NCBI RefSeq assembly: GCF_028823535.1
Contig: NZ_JAQIYM010000006.1
Location: 310,001 to 374,000 of the forward strand
Length of the DNA stretch: 64,000 nucleotides
Direction of reading: 5' to 3'
Source of the DNA: Pseudomonas serbica
Lineage (GTDB): Bacteria; Pseudomonadota; Gammaproteobacteria; Pseudomonadales; Pseudomonadaceae
The notes under the pieces are model-generated. The model saw only the letters and a program-made list of their open reading frames with translations, ran no database searches and had not been told where the DNA came from. The translations under genes were made by a program, and so were the position numbers. Shown piece by piece: positions 35,449 to 45,020 of the stretch. Each line of letters starts with the position of its first letter. The stretch's first letter is position 1.

Positions 35449-36240
35449 ATGCCGACTAACGGACAGGTTTCCCTCGAGCGCAGCATTCCGCCCCTCATCA
35501 CGCTGCCGCGTCCGCTGTATGCCCGGGTGGAAAGCCTCAATGCCGGGTCGTGGACGCCGTCCCATCGTCACGACTGGGTGCAATTTTCCTATGCCATCAG
35601 CGGTGTACTCGGTGTGCATACCGCCGAGGGCAGTTTTTTCGCGCCACCGCAGTGGGGGATCTGGATTCCGGCGGACCTTGATCACCAGGTCGTGACCTCG
35701 ATGCGCGCCGAGATGCGCAGCCTGTACGTGCGTCGTGAGGATTGCCAGTGGGCGGACGGGCGTTGCCGGGTGCTGGAAGTGACGCCGCTGGCCAGGGAGC
35801 TGATCAAGAGTTTCTGCCTGCTGCCAGTGGAGTATCCCCTGGGCGACAGCCCGCAAGCGCGGCTGGTGAGTGTGTTGCTCGATCAGTTGGCGATCTTGCC
35901 GGAAGTCGGGTTTTCCCTGCCGCTGCCCCGTCATGAGCGGTTGCTGGGGTTGTGCAACGAGTTGATCGAAAACCCCGAGTGTAACGTGACCCTGCACGAA
36001 TGGGCCGAACGCTTGGGCACGTCGGAGAAAACCCTGATGCGTTTGTTCCAGCGTGAAACCGGGTTGAGTTTTCGCGGCTGGCGCCAGCGTATGCGCTTGT
36101 TGTCGTCGCTGAGTCTGCTGGAGGAGGGCGACAGCGTGACCAATGCCGCGCTGGCCTGTGGGTATGACTCGACGTCGGCGTTTATTGCGGCGTTCAAGAG
36201 CCTGTTCGGGTTTACCCCGGGAGAATTGTTCCGGCAGTGA
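35449..36240 (+). CDS. AraC-family transcriptional regulator
   Basis: A 263-aa regulator. The N-terminal cupin (about 25-110) has the HRHDWVQFSYAISGVLGV motif typical of AraC_binding. The C-terminal tandem helix-turn-helix (about 165-260) has WAERLGTSEKTLMRLFQRET then ALACGYDSTSAFIAAFKSLFG and a closing TPGEL. The compact cupin-AraC type often senses small ligands and controls a neighbouring exporter or enzyme. A target cannot be named; the thiolase gene upstream is separated by a REPIN and is read in the same direction. Confidence 0.9.
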   Translation: MPTNGQVSLERSIPPLITLPRPLYARVESLNAGSWTPSHRHDWVQFSYAISGVLGVHTAEGSFFAPPQWGIWIPADLDHQVVTSMRAEMRSLYVRREDCQWADGRCRVLEVTPLARELIKSFCLLPVEYPLGDSPQARLVSVLLDQLAILPEVGFSLPLPRHERLLGLCNELIENPECNVTLHEWAERLGTSEKTLMRLFQRETGLSFRGWRQRMRLLSSLSLLEEGDSVTNAALACGYDSTSAFIAAFKSLFGFTPGELFRQ

Positions 36241-36344
36241 CGGCCTCTTCGCGAGCAGGCTCGTTCCCACATTTGATCTTCAGTGGCCGCAGATTTAGTG
36301 CATGCCGAGATCCCTGTGGGAGCGAGCCCGCTCGCGAATGGCCG
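36241..36344. repeat. REPIN, GTGGGAGCGAGC class
   Basis: Facing REP units at about 36241-36271 and 36315-36344 around a roughly 43-base loop. It starts just after the araC-like stop at 36240, in the gap to the convergent chemoreceptor gene. Confidence 0.87.
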
Positions 36345-36369
36345 CGAAGCGGCCACCGGGGATTTTGGA

Positions 36370-38316
36370 TCAGGTACGGAATCGGCGCACCAACCCATCC
36401 AGCTCATTCGACAACCCGGCCAGGCTCTGGGAATCCAGGCGCGCCGAGTTCGCCAGTTCGGCCACCAATTGCGCATCGCCATGGATCTGGCTGATGTGCC
36501 GGTTGATGTCTTCGGCCACCTGATGCTGTTGTTCCGCTGCAGTGGCAATCTGGGTGTTCATGTCGCGGATCACGTCGACCGACTCGCGGATCTGCCCGAA
36601 GCTGTTGCGCGCTTCGCCGATGCGCGTCACCGATTGTTGGGACACCTCCAGGCTCGCATGCATCTGCTGGGTCACCTGGCTGGTGCGCTTGGCCAGGTTG
36701 CCCAGCAGCCCGTCGATTTCCGCCGTGGAGTCGGCCGTGCGCTTGGCCAGCGCCCGCACTTCATCGGCCACCACCGCAAAACCACGACCTTGCTCGCCGG
36801 CCCGCGCCGCTTCGATGGCGGCGTTCAGCGCCAGCAGGTTGGTCTGTTCGGCGATCGAACGAATGGTCCCCAGGATCGACTGGATATCATTGCTGTCGCG
36901 TTCCAGTTGTTGCATCGACTGGGCCGACTGTTCGATCTCCTGGCTCAGGCGATCGACGCTGCTGACCGCCGCGTCAATCTGTTGCTGCCCTTCGCGGGCC
37001 TGGCGCTGGCCGCTGTCGGCGGACTCGGCGGCCTGGCTGCAAGAGCGCGCCACTTCGTTGGCGGTGGCAACCATTTCGTGGAATGCCGTGGACACCATGT
37101 CCACCGCTTCGCGCTGGCGTCCAGCAGCTTCGGCCATGTCGCTGGAGACCTGGGTCGAGCTCCTGGAGGTGGCCAGGATCTTGGTCGCGGCGCCACCAAT
37201 GCTCTGGATCAGATTGCGAATCGCGGTCAGAAACTGGTTGAACCAGTTGGCCAGTTGCGCGGTTTCGTCGCTGCCGCGGATTTGCAGGCTCTTGGTCAGG
37301 TCGCCTTCACCCTGGGCGATGCCTTCCAGGCCGTCGGCCACGCTACGAATCGGGCGCACGATGACACTGGCGAAACTGGCGCCGACGATGGCGAAGATCA
37401 GCGCCAGTACCGCAGCGATGATCGCGATCAACCAGGTCAGTTGGGTCGCGGTGCTCATCACGTCGCTCTGCTTGATCAGGCCGATGAAGGTCCAGCCCAG
37501 TTGCTCGGACGGCCAGACGTTGGCCATGTAGCGTTCGCCGTTCAGTTCGACTTCAACCACGCCTTTGCCGGCCTTGGCCAGTTGCGCATAGCCATCGCCG
37601 AGGCTGCTCAGGGCCTTGAAATTGTGCTCGGGCTGCTTTGGGTCGACCAGTACGGTGCCGGTTTTTTCCAGCAGCATCAGGTAGCCGGTTTCGCCAAGCT
37701 TGATCTGTTTGACCAGCTCGGTGAGCTGCTTGAGCGACACGTCGATGCTGACCACGCCACCGTTGCTGCCCAGCTTGTTGTCGATGGTGCGTACGGTGCT
37801 GACGTAGGACGTATCGTTTTCCGCCCAGTAATAGGCTTCGGTACGGAACGGCTTGCCCGGTTTGGCCTGGGCGGCCTTATACCAGGGGCGCTGGCGTGGG
37901 TCGTAGTTGCTCAGCTTGGCGTCATCCGGCCACGACACATAACCACCGGCGGCGGTGCCGAGGATGGCGTATGCATAGGACGGATGGGTGTTGCCCAGGT
38001 CCTGCAGGAGGCCAAAGACTTTTTTGTCCATCTCGCCCTGTGGAATGCTGGCGGCGTTGGCGTCCATGTAGGTCTTGAGGCTGTCGTCGGAGTTCTTGAT
38101 CAGCGGTTGATTGGCCAGGTACTCGACGTTCTGGCTGATGCCGTCGAAGAACAGCTGCATGGCGTTGCTGACCTGACGGATCTCGCGACCACTGCTGTCG
38201 ACGAATCCCTCCCTGGCTTCACTGCGCAGGTTCAGCACGACGAGGGTGGCGACCAGTACCACCGGCAAGCAGGCGATGATTGCAAACGCCCAGGTCAGTT
38301 TCTGTTTGATGTTCAT
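36370..38316 (-). CDS. Methyl-accepting chemotaxis protein with dCache sensor
   Basis: A 648-aa chemoreceptor. TM1 ([22 protein letters not shown]) is at about 8-30. A periplasmic dCache-type sensor (about 35-300) follows, carrying [15 protein letters not shown] and later [12 protein letters not shown]. The Y/R/W/Y/D arrangement fits the amine or amino-acid binding pattern of dCache receptors, though the ligand is an inference. TM2 ([20 protein letters not shown]) lies near 305-325, then HAMP and the signalling helices with [21 protein letters not shown] start at ATG 38316 (MNIKQKLTW); the frame from 38454 adds a leader without membrane or protein character. Confidence 0.88.
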   Translation of the reverse strand: MNIKQKLTWAFAIIACLPVVLVATLVVLNLRSEAREGFVDSSGREIRQVSNAMQLFFDGISQNVEYLANQPLIKNSDDSLKTYMDANAASIPQGEMDKKVFGLLQDLGNTHPSYAYAILGTAAGGYVSWPDDAKLSNYDPRQRPWYKAAQAKPGKPFRTEAYYWAENDTSYVSTVRTIDNKLGSNGGVVSIDVSLKQLTELVKQIKLGETGYLMLLEKTGTVLVDPKQPEHNFKALSSLGDGYAQLAKAGKGVVEVELNGERYMANVWPSEQLGWTFIGLIKQSDVMSTATQLTWLIAIIAAVLALIFAIVGASFASVIVRPIRSVADGLEGIAQGEGDLTKSLQIRGSDETAQLANWFNQFLTAIRNLIQSIGGAATKILATSRSSTQVSSDMAEAAGRQREAVDMVSTAFHEMVATANEVARSCSQAAESADSGQRQAREGQQQIDAAVSSVDRLSQEIEQSAQSMQQLERDSNDIQSILGTIRSIAEQTNLLALNAAIEAARAGEQGRGFAVVADEVRALAKRTADSTAEIDGLLGNLAKRTSQVTQQMHASLEVSQQSVTRIGEARNSFGQIRESVDVIRDMNTQIATAAEQQHQVAEDINRHISQIHGDAQLVAELANSARLDSQSLAGLSNELDGLVRRFRT

Positions 38317-38759
38317 CCGCGCTCCAGATTTTCTTGTAGGCCCACGCAGTGCAGATGACTCGCGGTTTATTGGCAGCCGTAAACGTTGTCGATCAACCCG
38401 GGTCCGTGAGTGCGGTATCGTTGTTGTCAGGGAAACGATTGTCGGACAAATCACTTTGTCACTAAGGACTTCGGCTGTTGCCCCCGGAAATTGAGGATTG
38501 TTTGGAAAAATCCTGCGAACGGTCGTGCGGGGTGTCGGTTTCTGTCACAAATGCCCATGCAGCCGCAGACAACAAGCGCTTCAGGCTCGACTATGATCCA
38601 GAATGGCCGGTGATGGACTGCCGGTTTCCGTGATGAAACCGGCACATTGTGTGCTTCTTCAAGGTTCATAGGTCGGCACCCCCTCCCCCGAATGGGTGGA
38701 TTGCCGTATAACGAATGACTTTCGCGTGTTTGGTAATAAAGGACCCACAATAAAAGCTG
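38317..38759. other. Divergent intergenic region, chemoreceptor / RIO kinase
   Basis: This 443-base gap must hold both promoters. A perfect 9-bp hairpin (TGCCGGTTT, 38619-38627, with its complement at 38636-38644) sits about 115 bases before the RIO gene and could lie in its leader. A 99-codon leftward frame here (38451-38750) lacks a ribosome site and protein-like composition. No known RNA family was recognised. Confidence 0.45.
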
Positions 38760-39653
38760 ATGAAGACTCCAAAACGCATTGAACCCCTGATCGAGGACGG
38801 TCTGGTCGACGAAGTGCTGCGCCCACTCATGAGTGGTAAAGAAGCAGCTGTTTATGTGGTGCGCTGCGGCAACCAGCTACGTTGCGCGAAAGTCTACAAG
38901 GAGGCGAATAAACGCAGTTTTCGGCAGGCGGCCGAGTATCAGGAAGGCCGCAAGGTGCGCAACAGCCGACAGGCCCGGGCCATGGCCAAGGGCTCCAAGT
39001 TTGGCCGCAAGGAAACCGAAGACGCTTGGCAGAACGCCGAGGTAGCGGCACTGTTCCGCCTGGCCAATGCCGGTGTACGGGTGCCCAAGCCGTTCGACTT
39101 CCTCGAAGGCGTACTGCTCATGGAGCTGGTGGCCGACGAGTACGGTGATGCAGCACCGCGTCTGAACGATGTGGTACTGGAACCGGACCAGGCGCGCGAA
39201 TATCACGCGTTCCTGATTTCGCAGATCGTGCTGATGTTGTGTACCGGCCTGGTGCACGGTGACCTGTCCGAGTTCAACGTGCTGTTGACCCCGACCGGTC
39301 CGGTGATCATCGACTTGCCGCAAGCGGTTGACGCGGCGGGCAACAATCACGCGTTCAGCATGCTGGAGCGGGACGTGGGCAACATGGCGTCCTATTTCGG
39401 ACGCTTTGCCCCAGAGTTGAAAAAGACCCGGTACGCCAAGGAAATGTGGGCCTTGTACGAGGCCGGCACTTTGCACCCGGCCAGCCTCCTGACCGGCGAA
39501 TTCGACGAGCCGGAAGAGCTGGCCGATGTCGGCGGCATCATGCGCGAAATCGAGGCCGCGCGCCTGGATGAAGAGCGCAAGCAAGCCGCGCGTGCGGCTG
39601 ACGATGCGCCGGCCAAGCCAGCCGAAGAACCGCCTCCACCGTGGATGCAGTGA
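38760..39653 (+). CDS. RIO-family serine/threonine protein kinase
   Basis: A 297-aa RIO1-like kinase. A nucleotide-binding loop GKEAAVYVVRCG (about 22-33) is followed by the ATP-binding lysine in RCAKVYKEANKRSF. The catalytic loop is HGDLSEFNVLL (about residues 161-171) and the metal-binding site IDLPQAVD (about 179-186). Eukaryotic and archaeal RIO kinases act in ribosome maturation; the role of bacterial members is little studied. The C-terminus is an Ala/Pro-rich charged tail ending PPPPWMQ. The ribosome site is weak, so the start at ATG 38760 is moderately certain. A clear terminator follows. Confidence 0.9.
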   Translation: MKTPKRIEPLIEDGLVDEVLRPLMSGKEAAVYVVRCGNQLRCAKVYKEANKRSFRQAAEYQEGRKVRNSRQARAMAKGSKFGRKETEDAWQNAEVAALFRLANAGVRVPKPFDFLEGVLLMELVADEYGDAAPRLNDVVLEPDQAREYHAFLISQIVLMLCTGLVHGDLSEFNVLLTPTGPVIIDLPQAVDAAGNNHAFSMLERDVGNMASYFGRFAPELKKTRYAKEMWALYEAGTLHPASLLTGEFDEPEELADVGGIMREIEAARLDEERKQAARAADDAPAKPAEEPPPPWMQ

Positions 39654-39663
39654 TCGGCTAAAG

Positions 39664-39691
39664 AAAAAACCCGGCTTCGGCCGGGTTTTTT
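39664..39691. terminator. Bidirectional Rho-independent terminator
   Basis: AAAAAACCCGGC, loop TTCG, GCCGGGTTTTTT forms a perfect 12-bp stem with flanking A and T runs, lying 11 bases after the RIO kinase stop. It can serve both the RIO gene and the convergent cueR end at 39714. Confidence 0.95.
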
Positions 39692-39713
39692 GTGGGTGCC
39701 GCCATCAAATACT

Positions 39714-40127
39714 TCAGGCCGAAACGGGTTTGGCGCAGCACCCCGATTCAAGATTTTTCAGAATCGGACAATCCGGCCGATCATCCCCCTGACAGTGCTC
39801 GACCAGATCCTGCAAGGTATCGCGCAACTGCCCCAGCTCACGGATCTTCTGGTTCAACTCATCGATATGCTGGCGGGCCAACGCTTTCACATCGGCACTG
39901 GCGCGCTGGCGATCCTGCCAGAGGGTCAACAGCTTGCCGACTTCCTCCAGGGAAAACCCCAGGTCCCGTGAGCGTTTGATGAACGCCAGCGTGTGCAGGT
40001 CGTCATCGCCGTACACCCGATAGCCGCTGTCGGTGCGATGAGCCGCCTTGAGCAAGCCGATGGACTCATAGTAACGGATCATCTTTGCGCTCAGGCCGCT
40101 GTGGCGGGCCGCTTGGCCGATGTTCAT
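39714..40127 (-). CDS. cueR: Cu(I)-responsive MerR-family regulator CueR
   Basis: A 137-aa MerR-type activator. The N-terminal winged helix ([20 protein letters not shown] ... IGLL) is followed by a dimerisation helix. The metal loop keeps the two Cu(I)-binding cysteines at exactly C112 and C120 ([13 protein letters not shown]), then a CC pair near the end as in other CueR proteins. It activates copper export genes by reshaping promoters with a long 19-bp spacer; two such promoters are visible at 42547-42577 and 43140-43170. The start overlaps the copA stop (ATGA). Confidence 0.96.
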   Translation of the reverse strand: MNIGQAARHSGLSAKMIRYYESIGLLKAAHRTDSGYRVYGDDDLHTLAFIKRSRDLGFSLEEVGKLLTLWQDRQRASADVKALARQHIDELNQKIRELGQLRDTLQDLVEHCQGDDRPDCPILKNLESGCCAKPVSA

Positions 40128-42517
40128 CGCTTGTCCTCCAGATCCTCGGGTTTCCAGGTTTTCAACAGTAGCGCATTGCTCACCACGCTGACGCTCGACA
40201 ACGCCATGGCCGCGCCGGCCAGTACCGGATTGAGGAAGCCGAAGGCGGCCAATGGAATGCCGATCAGGTTATAGACAAAGGCCCAGAACAGGTTCTGCCG
40301 GATCTTCGCGTAGGTTTTGCGGCAAATCTCCAGCGCCGCCGGCACCCGCCGTGGGTCGCCCTGCATCAACGTGATGCCGGCCGCATGCATGGCCACATCG
40401 GTGCCGCCACCCATGGCGATGCCGATGTCGGCCGCGGCCAGTGCAGGCGCATCGTTGATGCCGTCGCCGACCATCGCCACCACGCCGTTTTGCTTCAGCG
40501 CGGCGACAGTGGCGGCCTTGTCCGCCGGCAGGACTTCGGCGTGCACATCCTGGATACCCAGCGCCTTGGCGACCACGTTGGCGCTGCCTTGGTTGTCACC
40601 GGTCAGCAGGTGACTGCTGATGTTGCGCGCGCTCAGTTGCTGCACCGCTTGCAGCGCTCCAGGCTTGAGCGTGTCACCGAAGGCGAACAGGCCCAGCACC
40701 TTCGGCTCGGGGCTTTGCTCGATCAACCAGGACAAGGTCCGGCCTTCGGTTTCCCACGCGCTTGCCGAACTCGCCAGGTCGCCAGCGGCCAGGCCGCTTT
40801 CTTCCAGCAGGCGCCGATTGCCCAGCGCCAGGCGCCGCCCCTCAAGAGTTCCGGCAATGCCTCGACCGGTCAGGGATTGACTGTCGGTGACGTCGGCCAC
40901 GGTTAGGCCGCGCTCGGCGCAGGCATCCAGCACGGCCTTGGCCAGTGGATGCTCGCTGCCCCGTTGCAGGGCGCCGGCCCATTGCAGCAGGCTGGCTTCG
41001 TCGCCATCGAGGGCGCTCAGGTGGGCTATACGTGGCGTGCCAGAGGTCAGCGTGCCGGTCTTGTCGAACACCACGGCGTTGACGTCATGGGCTCGCTCCA
41101 GCACCTGGGCATCCTTGATCAGAATGCCGTAGCGCGCTGCGACCCCGGTGCCAGCCATGATCGCCGTTGGCGTGGCCAGGCCCAGGGCGCAAGGGCAGGC
41201 GATCACCAGCACCGCCACGGCGTTGATCAATGCGGTCTCCAGTGGAGCGCCATACAGCCACCAGCCGATCAAGGTCGCCAACGCCAGCAGCAAGACCACC
41301 GGGACGAACACCTGACTGACCCTGTCCACCAGTTTCTGGATCGGCGCTTTCGCCGCCTGGGCGTCCTCCACCAGGCGAATGATCCGCGCCAGCACGGTTT
41401 CCGCGCCAAGGGCCTGGGTGCGCACCAGCAACCGGCCTTCGCCATTGATCGCGCCGCCCGTGACCTTGTCCCCGGGCTGCTTGGGCACCGGCAGGCTTTC
41501 ACCGCTGATCAGGGCTTCGTCGGCATGGCTCTGGCCCTCAACCACTTCACCGTCCACCGGAAAGCGTTCGCCGGGCTTGATCATGACCAGGTCATCGAGA
41601 CGCAGAGCGCTGATCGCCACTTCCTGCTCGCGACCATCGATCACCTGGATCGCCCGCTCCGGGCGTAGCGCTTCCAGGGCGCGAATGGCGCTGGCGGTCT
41701 GGCGTTTGGCGCGGCTTTCCAGGTATTTGCCCAACAGCACCAAAGCAATCACCACGGCCGAGGCTTCGAAGTACAGATGCGGCATGCCCCCGGCGGCGGT
41801 CGCCCATTCGTAGAGGCTCAAGCCATAACCGGCGCTGGTGCCCAGCGCGACCAGCAAGTCCATATTGCCGGCGCCGGCACGCACGGCTTTCCAGGCGGCC
41901 ACATAAAAGCGCGCGCCGAAGATGAACTGCACCGGTGTGGCCAGGGCGAATTGCACCCAGGCCGGGAGCATCCAGTGCACCCCGAACGGTTGCAGCAACA
42001 TCGGCAAGACCAGCGGCAAGGCGAGGGCAATGGCGGCGATCAAGGCCCAGCGCTCGCGTTGCAATCGGCTTTGTTGAGTGTCGATATGCGGCTGATCGTC
42101 TTGCCAGACGCTGGCGGCGTAACCGGCTTTGCTCACGGCCGCGATCAATGTTTGTGGGTCGACCTGCCCGAGCAGCTCCAGATGAGCGCGTTCGTTGGCC
42201 AGGTTGACGCTGACGCTCTTGACCCCCGGCACTTTGCTCAGCGCCCGTTCGACCCGGCCCACGCAGGAGGCGCAGGTCATGCCGTCGATGCTCAATTCCA
42301 GGCGCTGCTGCGGCACGCTGTAGCCAGCCTTTTCCACCGCATCCATCAAGGCCGGCAGGCTGTCGACCGGTGCCTGGACCCGTGCCTGCTCGGTGGCCAG
42401 GTTGACGCTGACGGCACTGGCGCCGATGACTTTGCTCAAGGCGCGCTCGACACGCCCGGCGCAGCTGGCGCAGGTCATGCCGGTAATCGGCAGATCGAAA
42501 GTAGTGGATTCGGACAT
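40124..42517 (-). CDS. copA: Copper-exporting P1B-type ATPase CopA
   Basis: A 797-aa inner-membrane Cu(I) pump. Two N-terminal HMA domains carry GMTCASC (C16/C19 and C82/C85). Eight membrane helices, the CPC permeation motif in [15 protein letters not shown], the phosphorylated aspartate in [17 protein letters not shown] in the nucleotide domain and [16 protein letters not shown] are all present. It exports Cu(I) to the periplasm, fed by CopZ. The promoter upstream (42547-42577) has a clear CueR dyad. It is co-translated with cueR through a four-base overlap. Confidence 0.97.
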   Translation of the reverse strand: MSESTTFDLPITGMTCASCAGRVERALSKVIGASAVSVNLATEQARVQAPVDSLPALMDAVEKAGYSVPQQRLELSIDGMTCASCVGRVERALSKVPGVKSVSVNLANERAHLELLGQVDPQTLIAAVSKAGYAASVWQDDQPHIDTQQSRLQRERWALIAAIALALPLVLPMLLQPFGVHWMLPAWVQFALATPVQFIFGARFYVAAWKAVRAGAGNMDLLVALGTSAGYGLSLYEWATAAGGMPHLYFEASAVVIALVLLGKYLESRAKRQTASAIRALEALRPERAIQVIDGREQEVAISALRLDDLVMIKPGERFPVDGEVVEGQSHADEALISGESLPVPKQPGDKVTGGAINGEGRLLVRTQALGAETVLARIIRLVEDAQAAKAPIQKLVDRVSQVFVPVVLLLALATLIGWWLYGAPLETALINAVAVLVIACPCALGLATPTAIMAGTGVAARYGILIKDAQVLERAHDVNAVVFDKTGTLTSGTPRIAHLSALDGDEASLLQWAGALQRGSEHPLAKAVLDACAERGLTVADVTDSQSLTGRGIAGTLEGRRLALGNRRLLEESGLAAGDLASSASAWETEGRTLSWLIEQSPEPKVLGLFAFGDTLKPGALQAVQQLSARNISSHLLTGDNQGSANVVAKALGIQDVHAEVLPADKAATVAALKQNGVVAMVGDGINDAPALAAADIGIAMGGGTDVAMHAAGITLMQGDPRRVPAALEICRKTYAKIRQNLFWAFVYNLIGIPLAAFGFLNPVLAGAAMALSSVSVVSNALLLKTWKPEDLEDKR

Positions 42518-42546
42518 CGGTCACGCTCCCTGTAGAAGATACCTAC

Positions 42547-42577
42547 AGGATCAACCTTGCCATGCTGGCAAGGTCAA
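42547..42577 (-). promoter_or_regulatory. CueR-type promoter of copA
   Basis: On the minus strand TTGACC (complement of 42572-42577) and GATCCT (complement of 42547-42552) are separated by a 19-base spacer. The spacer overlaps a perfect dyad ACCTTGCC-N5-GGCAAGGT (42554-42574). The long spacer and dyad are the hallmark of MerR-family copper promoters. Confidence 0.9.
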
Positions 42578-42598
42578 GCGCAAAGATCGATGGGTGAC

Positions 42599-42657
42599 CC
42601 GGCTCCTACAGAAGGCGATCTTGAGTACGCCTTCGCCGGCAAGCCGGCTCCTACAGG
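42599..42657. repeat. REP unit with partial partner
   Basis: A full REP (CGCCTTCGCCGGCAAGCC..., 42628-42657) with a truncated second copy (GGCTCCTACAGAAGGCG, from 42601) to its left. It lies between the copA promoter and the small exported-protein gene. Confidence 0.8.
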
Positions 42658-42668
42658 ATCGGTGGTAA

Positions 42669-43052
42669 TCAGTAGCCAAGCCCCGCACGCTTGAGATACA
42701 TCCCATCCTGCGTCATCGCAATCCGGTACTTCACGACGTCCCCGGCCCTCAACTGAATGTCTTGCGAACCCGGCGCCAGCATCCCCGGGTTACACCCAGG
42801 CGCCTGGCCCGGCAGCAGCTTGAGGCGCAGTGAGACATTGCCCGGCGGCAGGTTGAACGAAGTGCTTTGCTCCTGGAACAGCCGTGCCGCCAACTGGTCC
42901 TGGATGTACACGCCAATCTCGCAGCTGGTCGCGACTTCCAGGCGCTCACGGGAAATGATCAGCACGCCATAATCCTCCCCCGCGGCATTGACCGAGGAGG
43001 TGGCGGCGAAAAGGCCAAGCAGGCCAAACAGGCTGAAAGCTGACCAGCGCAT
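42669..43052 (-). CDS. Small exported protein in the copper locus
   Basis: A 127-aa protein with a clear signal peptide (FSLFGLLGLFAATSSVNAAG). The mature part is about 103 residues, with two cysteines (TSCEIGVYI and PGCNPGM) that could form a disulfide, and a beta-rich look (SLRLKLLPGQAPG, QDIQLRAGDVVKYRI). No CopC/PcoE-type Met/His copper motif is present. It lies between copZ and copA, but a REP unit separates it from copA, so its link to copper is only by position. ATG 43052 has CAGGAGA upstream. Function unknown. Confidence 0.72.
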   Translation of the reverse strand: MRWSAFSLFGLLGLFAATSSVNAAGEDYGVLIISRERLEVATSCEIGVYIQDQLAARLFQEQSTSFNLPPGNVSLRLKLLPGQAPGCNPGMLAPGSQDIQLRAGDVVKYRIAMTQDGMYLKRAGLGY

Positions 43053-43139
43053 GGCTGAATCTCCTGAAGTCAAATCGTAGATGAACGCAGCTTGGCCGAG
43101 CGCGCAGCCGATTGCCAGCCCGGCCGTTCACGGCAGAAC

Positions 43140-43170
43140 TTGACCTTGCCATGGTGGCAAGCTCGAGACT
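43140..43170 (+). promoter_or_regulatory. CueR-type promoter of copZ
   Basis: TTGACC (43140-43145) and GAGACT (43165-43170) are 19 bases apart. They flank the dyad ACCTTGCC-N5-GGCAAGCT (43143-43163), which is nearly the same as the copA operator (one mismatch). It reads toward copZ, whose ATG is at 43212. Confidence 0.88.
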
Positions 43171-43211
43171 GCAGGTCAGCCCATTCAAACGCCACATTAA
43201 AGGAGTCATCC

Positions 43212-43409
43212 ATGCAAGTGTTCAACGTTGAAGGCATGTCCTGCGGTCACTGCGTCAAGGCGATCACCCAGGCGGTACAGGCCAGGGATCCGGCGGCGAG
43301 TGTGCGCGTCGATCTGGCAGCCCGGGAGGTCGGGGTCGAGAGCACATTGACCACCGATCAAGTGATCGAGCTCATCAGTGAAGAAGGCTACAGCGTCAAG
43401 CTGGCCTGA
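43212..43409 (+). CDS. copZ: Copper chaperone CopZ
   Basis: A 65-aa HMA-fold chaperone with the Cu(I) motif GMSCGHC (C11, C14) near the N-terminus and EEGYSVKLA at the end. It passes Cu(I) to the HMA domains of CopA. AGGAG at 43201-43205 supports ATG 43212; an upstream in-frame ATG at 43092 lies before the promoter and is rejected. It diverges from the exported-protein gene and has its own CueR-type promoter. Confidence 0.96.
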   Translation: MQVFNVEGMSCGHCVKAITQAVQARDPAASVRVDLAAREVGVESTLTTDQVIELISEEGYSVKLA

Positions 43410-43500
43410 ATTTTTAATAGTTAGCGAGCTAACTTAATGTTCAAGGCGTCCATGCCCGGCTAGACTGTCGGGCTGCCGACTTCTGCCCCATGGATGCCTG

Positions 43501-44703
43501 ATGAATTTTCGCACAATCCTGATTCTTGGCGCCTTGAGCGCTTTTGGTCCGCTGGCGATCGATTTCTACCTGCCGGCGTTCCCGGCGATGGCGCTCGCCT
43601 TCGGCACGGACGAAAAACACGTCCAGCTGACGTTGGCCGCTTATTTCCTTGGCCTGTCCATCGGCCAGCTGGCCTACGGCCCGGTGGCGGATCGTTTCGG
43701 TCGACGCATTCCCCTGTTGATCGGCGTCGGGCTGTTTACCGCCGCTTCATTGGCATGCGCCTATGCGCCGAACCTGGAGTGGCTGATCGGCGCACGGTTC
43801 GTCCAGGCACTGGGCGGTTGCGCGGGAATGGTGATCTCGCGGGCGGTGGTCAGCGATAAATGCGATGCGGTGGGTTCGGCGAAAGTCTTTTCGCAGCTGA
43901 TGCTGGTGATGGGCCTGGCGCCGATCCTTGCGCCGATGCTTGGCGGATTGCTGGTCAACACGACGGGCTGGCAGTCGATCTTCCTGGCGCTGACCGGTTT
44001 CAGCGCGATGGCAGGCTTGGCTGTGGCCCTGGGTTTGCCGGAAAGCATGCCCGCCCATTTGCCACGCCAGCCCCTGGCTGGAGCGTTGCGTCAGTACACA
44101 CGCCTGCTGAAGGATCCGGTGTACCTCGGCCATGCCATGACCGGCGGTATCGCCATCGCCGGCATGTTCTCCTACATCGCCGGGTCGCCATTCATCTTCA
44201 TCAAACTCTATGGCGTCCCGGCCGAACACTTTGGCTGGTTCTTCGGTGCCAACGCGGCGGGGTTCATTCTGGTGGCCCAGGTCAACGCGCGGCTGTTGGC
44301 CAAGCGTGGCCCGGCATTCCTGCTGACACGCACAGTGTGGATTTACCTCGGTGCCGGCCTGGCGTTGCTCGCCGTCAGTGCACTGCACACCGAACAGCTC
44401 TGGCCGTTGCTGATTCCGTTGTTTTTCTGCATCGCCAGCCTGGGCTGCATCCTGCCCAATGCCTCGGCCTGCGCGATGAACGGCCAGGGCGCCCGCGCCG
44501 GCAGCGCTTCGGCAATGCTCGGATGCCTGCAATTCAGTGTCGCGGCAGGCGCCGCGGCGCTGGTGGGTGTTTTGCACGACGGCAGCGCCATGCCGATGGC
44601 CATGGTCATCAGCCTGTGCGGGATTCTGGTGGTGAGCGCGGCGATGCTCACCCGGCGTCTGCAAAATGCCCGGGCACTGGTGCAGGCCCAGGTCGAGGGC
44701 TGA
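43501..44703 (+). CDS. Bcr/CflA-family MFS drug exporter
   Basis: A 400-aa 12-helix MFS protein. The first helix region is GPLAIDFYLPAFPAM, a family signature. The loop 2-3 motif GPVADRFGRR and RFVQALGGCAGMVISRAVV (motif C region) are typical of Bcr/CflA drug resistance transporters. It likely exports small drugs using the proton gradient. The substrate (bicyclomycin, chloramphenicol or other) is unknown. It ends next to a convergent 56-aa gene. Confidence 0.9.
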   Translation: MNFRTILILGALSAFGPLAIDFYLPAFPAMALAFGTDEKHVQLTLAAYFLGLSIGQLAYGPVADRFGRRIPLLIGVGLFTAASLACAYAPNLEWLIGARFVQALGGCAGMVISRAVVSDKCDAVGSAKVFSQLMLVMGLAPILAPMLGGLLVNTTGWQSIFLALTGFSAMAGLAVALGLPESMPAHLPRQPLAGALRQYTRLLKDPVYLGHAMTGGIAIAGMFSYIAGSPFIFIKLYGVPAEHFGWFFGANAAGFILVAQVNARLLAKRGPAFLLTRTVWIYLGAGLALLAVSALHTEQLWPLLIPLFFCIASLGCILPNASACAMNGQGARAGSASAMLGCLQFSVAAGAAALVGVLHDGSAMPMAMVISLCGILVVSAAMLTRRLQNARALVQAQVEG

Positions 44704-44704
44704 C

Positions 44705-44875
44705 TCAGCCAGCAGTGCGCTGTTGGCGGTCGGGTATCTGGTGAGGGGCGTGCAATCGCGCTTCAAGGGTGTTGGTGAAGGCGCGCGCTTCGGCTTCGCT
44801 GCGGAAGGTAACGGCGTGTTGATCCAGGCGGACCTGCCACTGGGACTTTGCCAATTCTTTTATCAGGATCTTCAT
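44705..44875 (-). CDS. Small 56-aa protein with strong ribosome site
   Basis: A 56-residue protein beginning MKILIKELAKSQWQVRLDQH, with SEAEARAFTNTLEARLHAPH in the second half. The predicted fold is a beta hairpin then a helix. GAGGAGGT sits four bases before ATG 44875, one of the best Shine-Dalgarno matches in the window. That, and its composition, make it a likely real gene rather than chance. It is convergent with the MFS gene, with one base between the stops. Function unknown. Confidence 0.6.
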   Translation of the reverse strand: MKILIKELAKSQWQVRLDQHAVTFRSEAEARAFTNTLEARLHAPHQIPDRQQRTAG

Positions 44876-44980
44876 TACTGACCTCCTCAAGTAAAAGATT
44901 GTCTCGCAGAGGCTTCGATTGTAGTCCTGAATAGCATCGCAATTGTGACAACCGCCAACCTTCAGACTGACGGTTTGAAG

Positions 44981-45011
44981 ATCGAAAGATCGCAGATTGC
45001 GATCTTTCGAT
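44981..45011. terminator. Perfect 14-bp hairpin, probable terminator of the MDR gene
   Basis: ATCGAAAGATCGCA, loop GAT, and its exact complement. It is nine bases downstream of the oxidoreductase stop (minus strand) and could end that transcript. The trailing T-run is weak, so the call is moderate. The core AAAGATCGCA recurs elsewhere in the window (near 59434). Confidence 0.65.
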
Positions 45012-45020
45012 TTCGCTCCC

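Noticed and set aside
36283-38358. A 691-codon plus-strand frame opposite the dCache chemoreceptor
   Set aside because: It is antisense to a chemoreceptor with intact motifs.
38451-38750. A 99-codon minus-strand frame upstream of the RIO gene
   Set aside because: No Shine-Dalgarno sequence, unusual composition, and it overlaps the expected promoter region.
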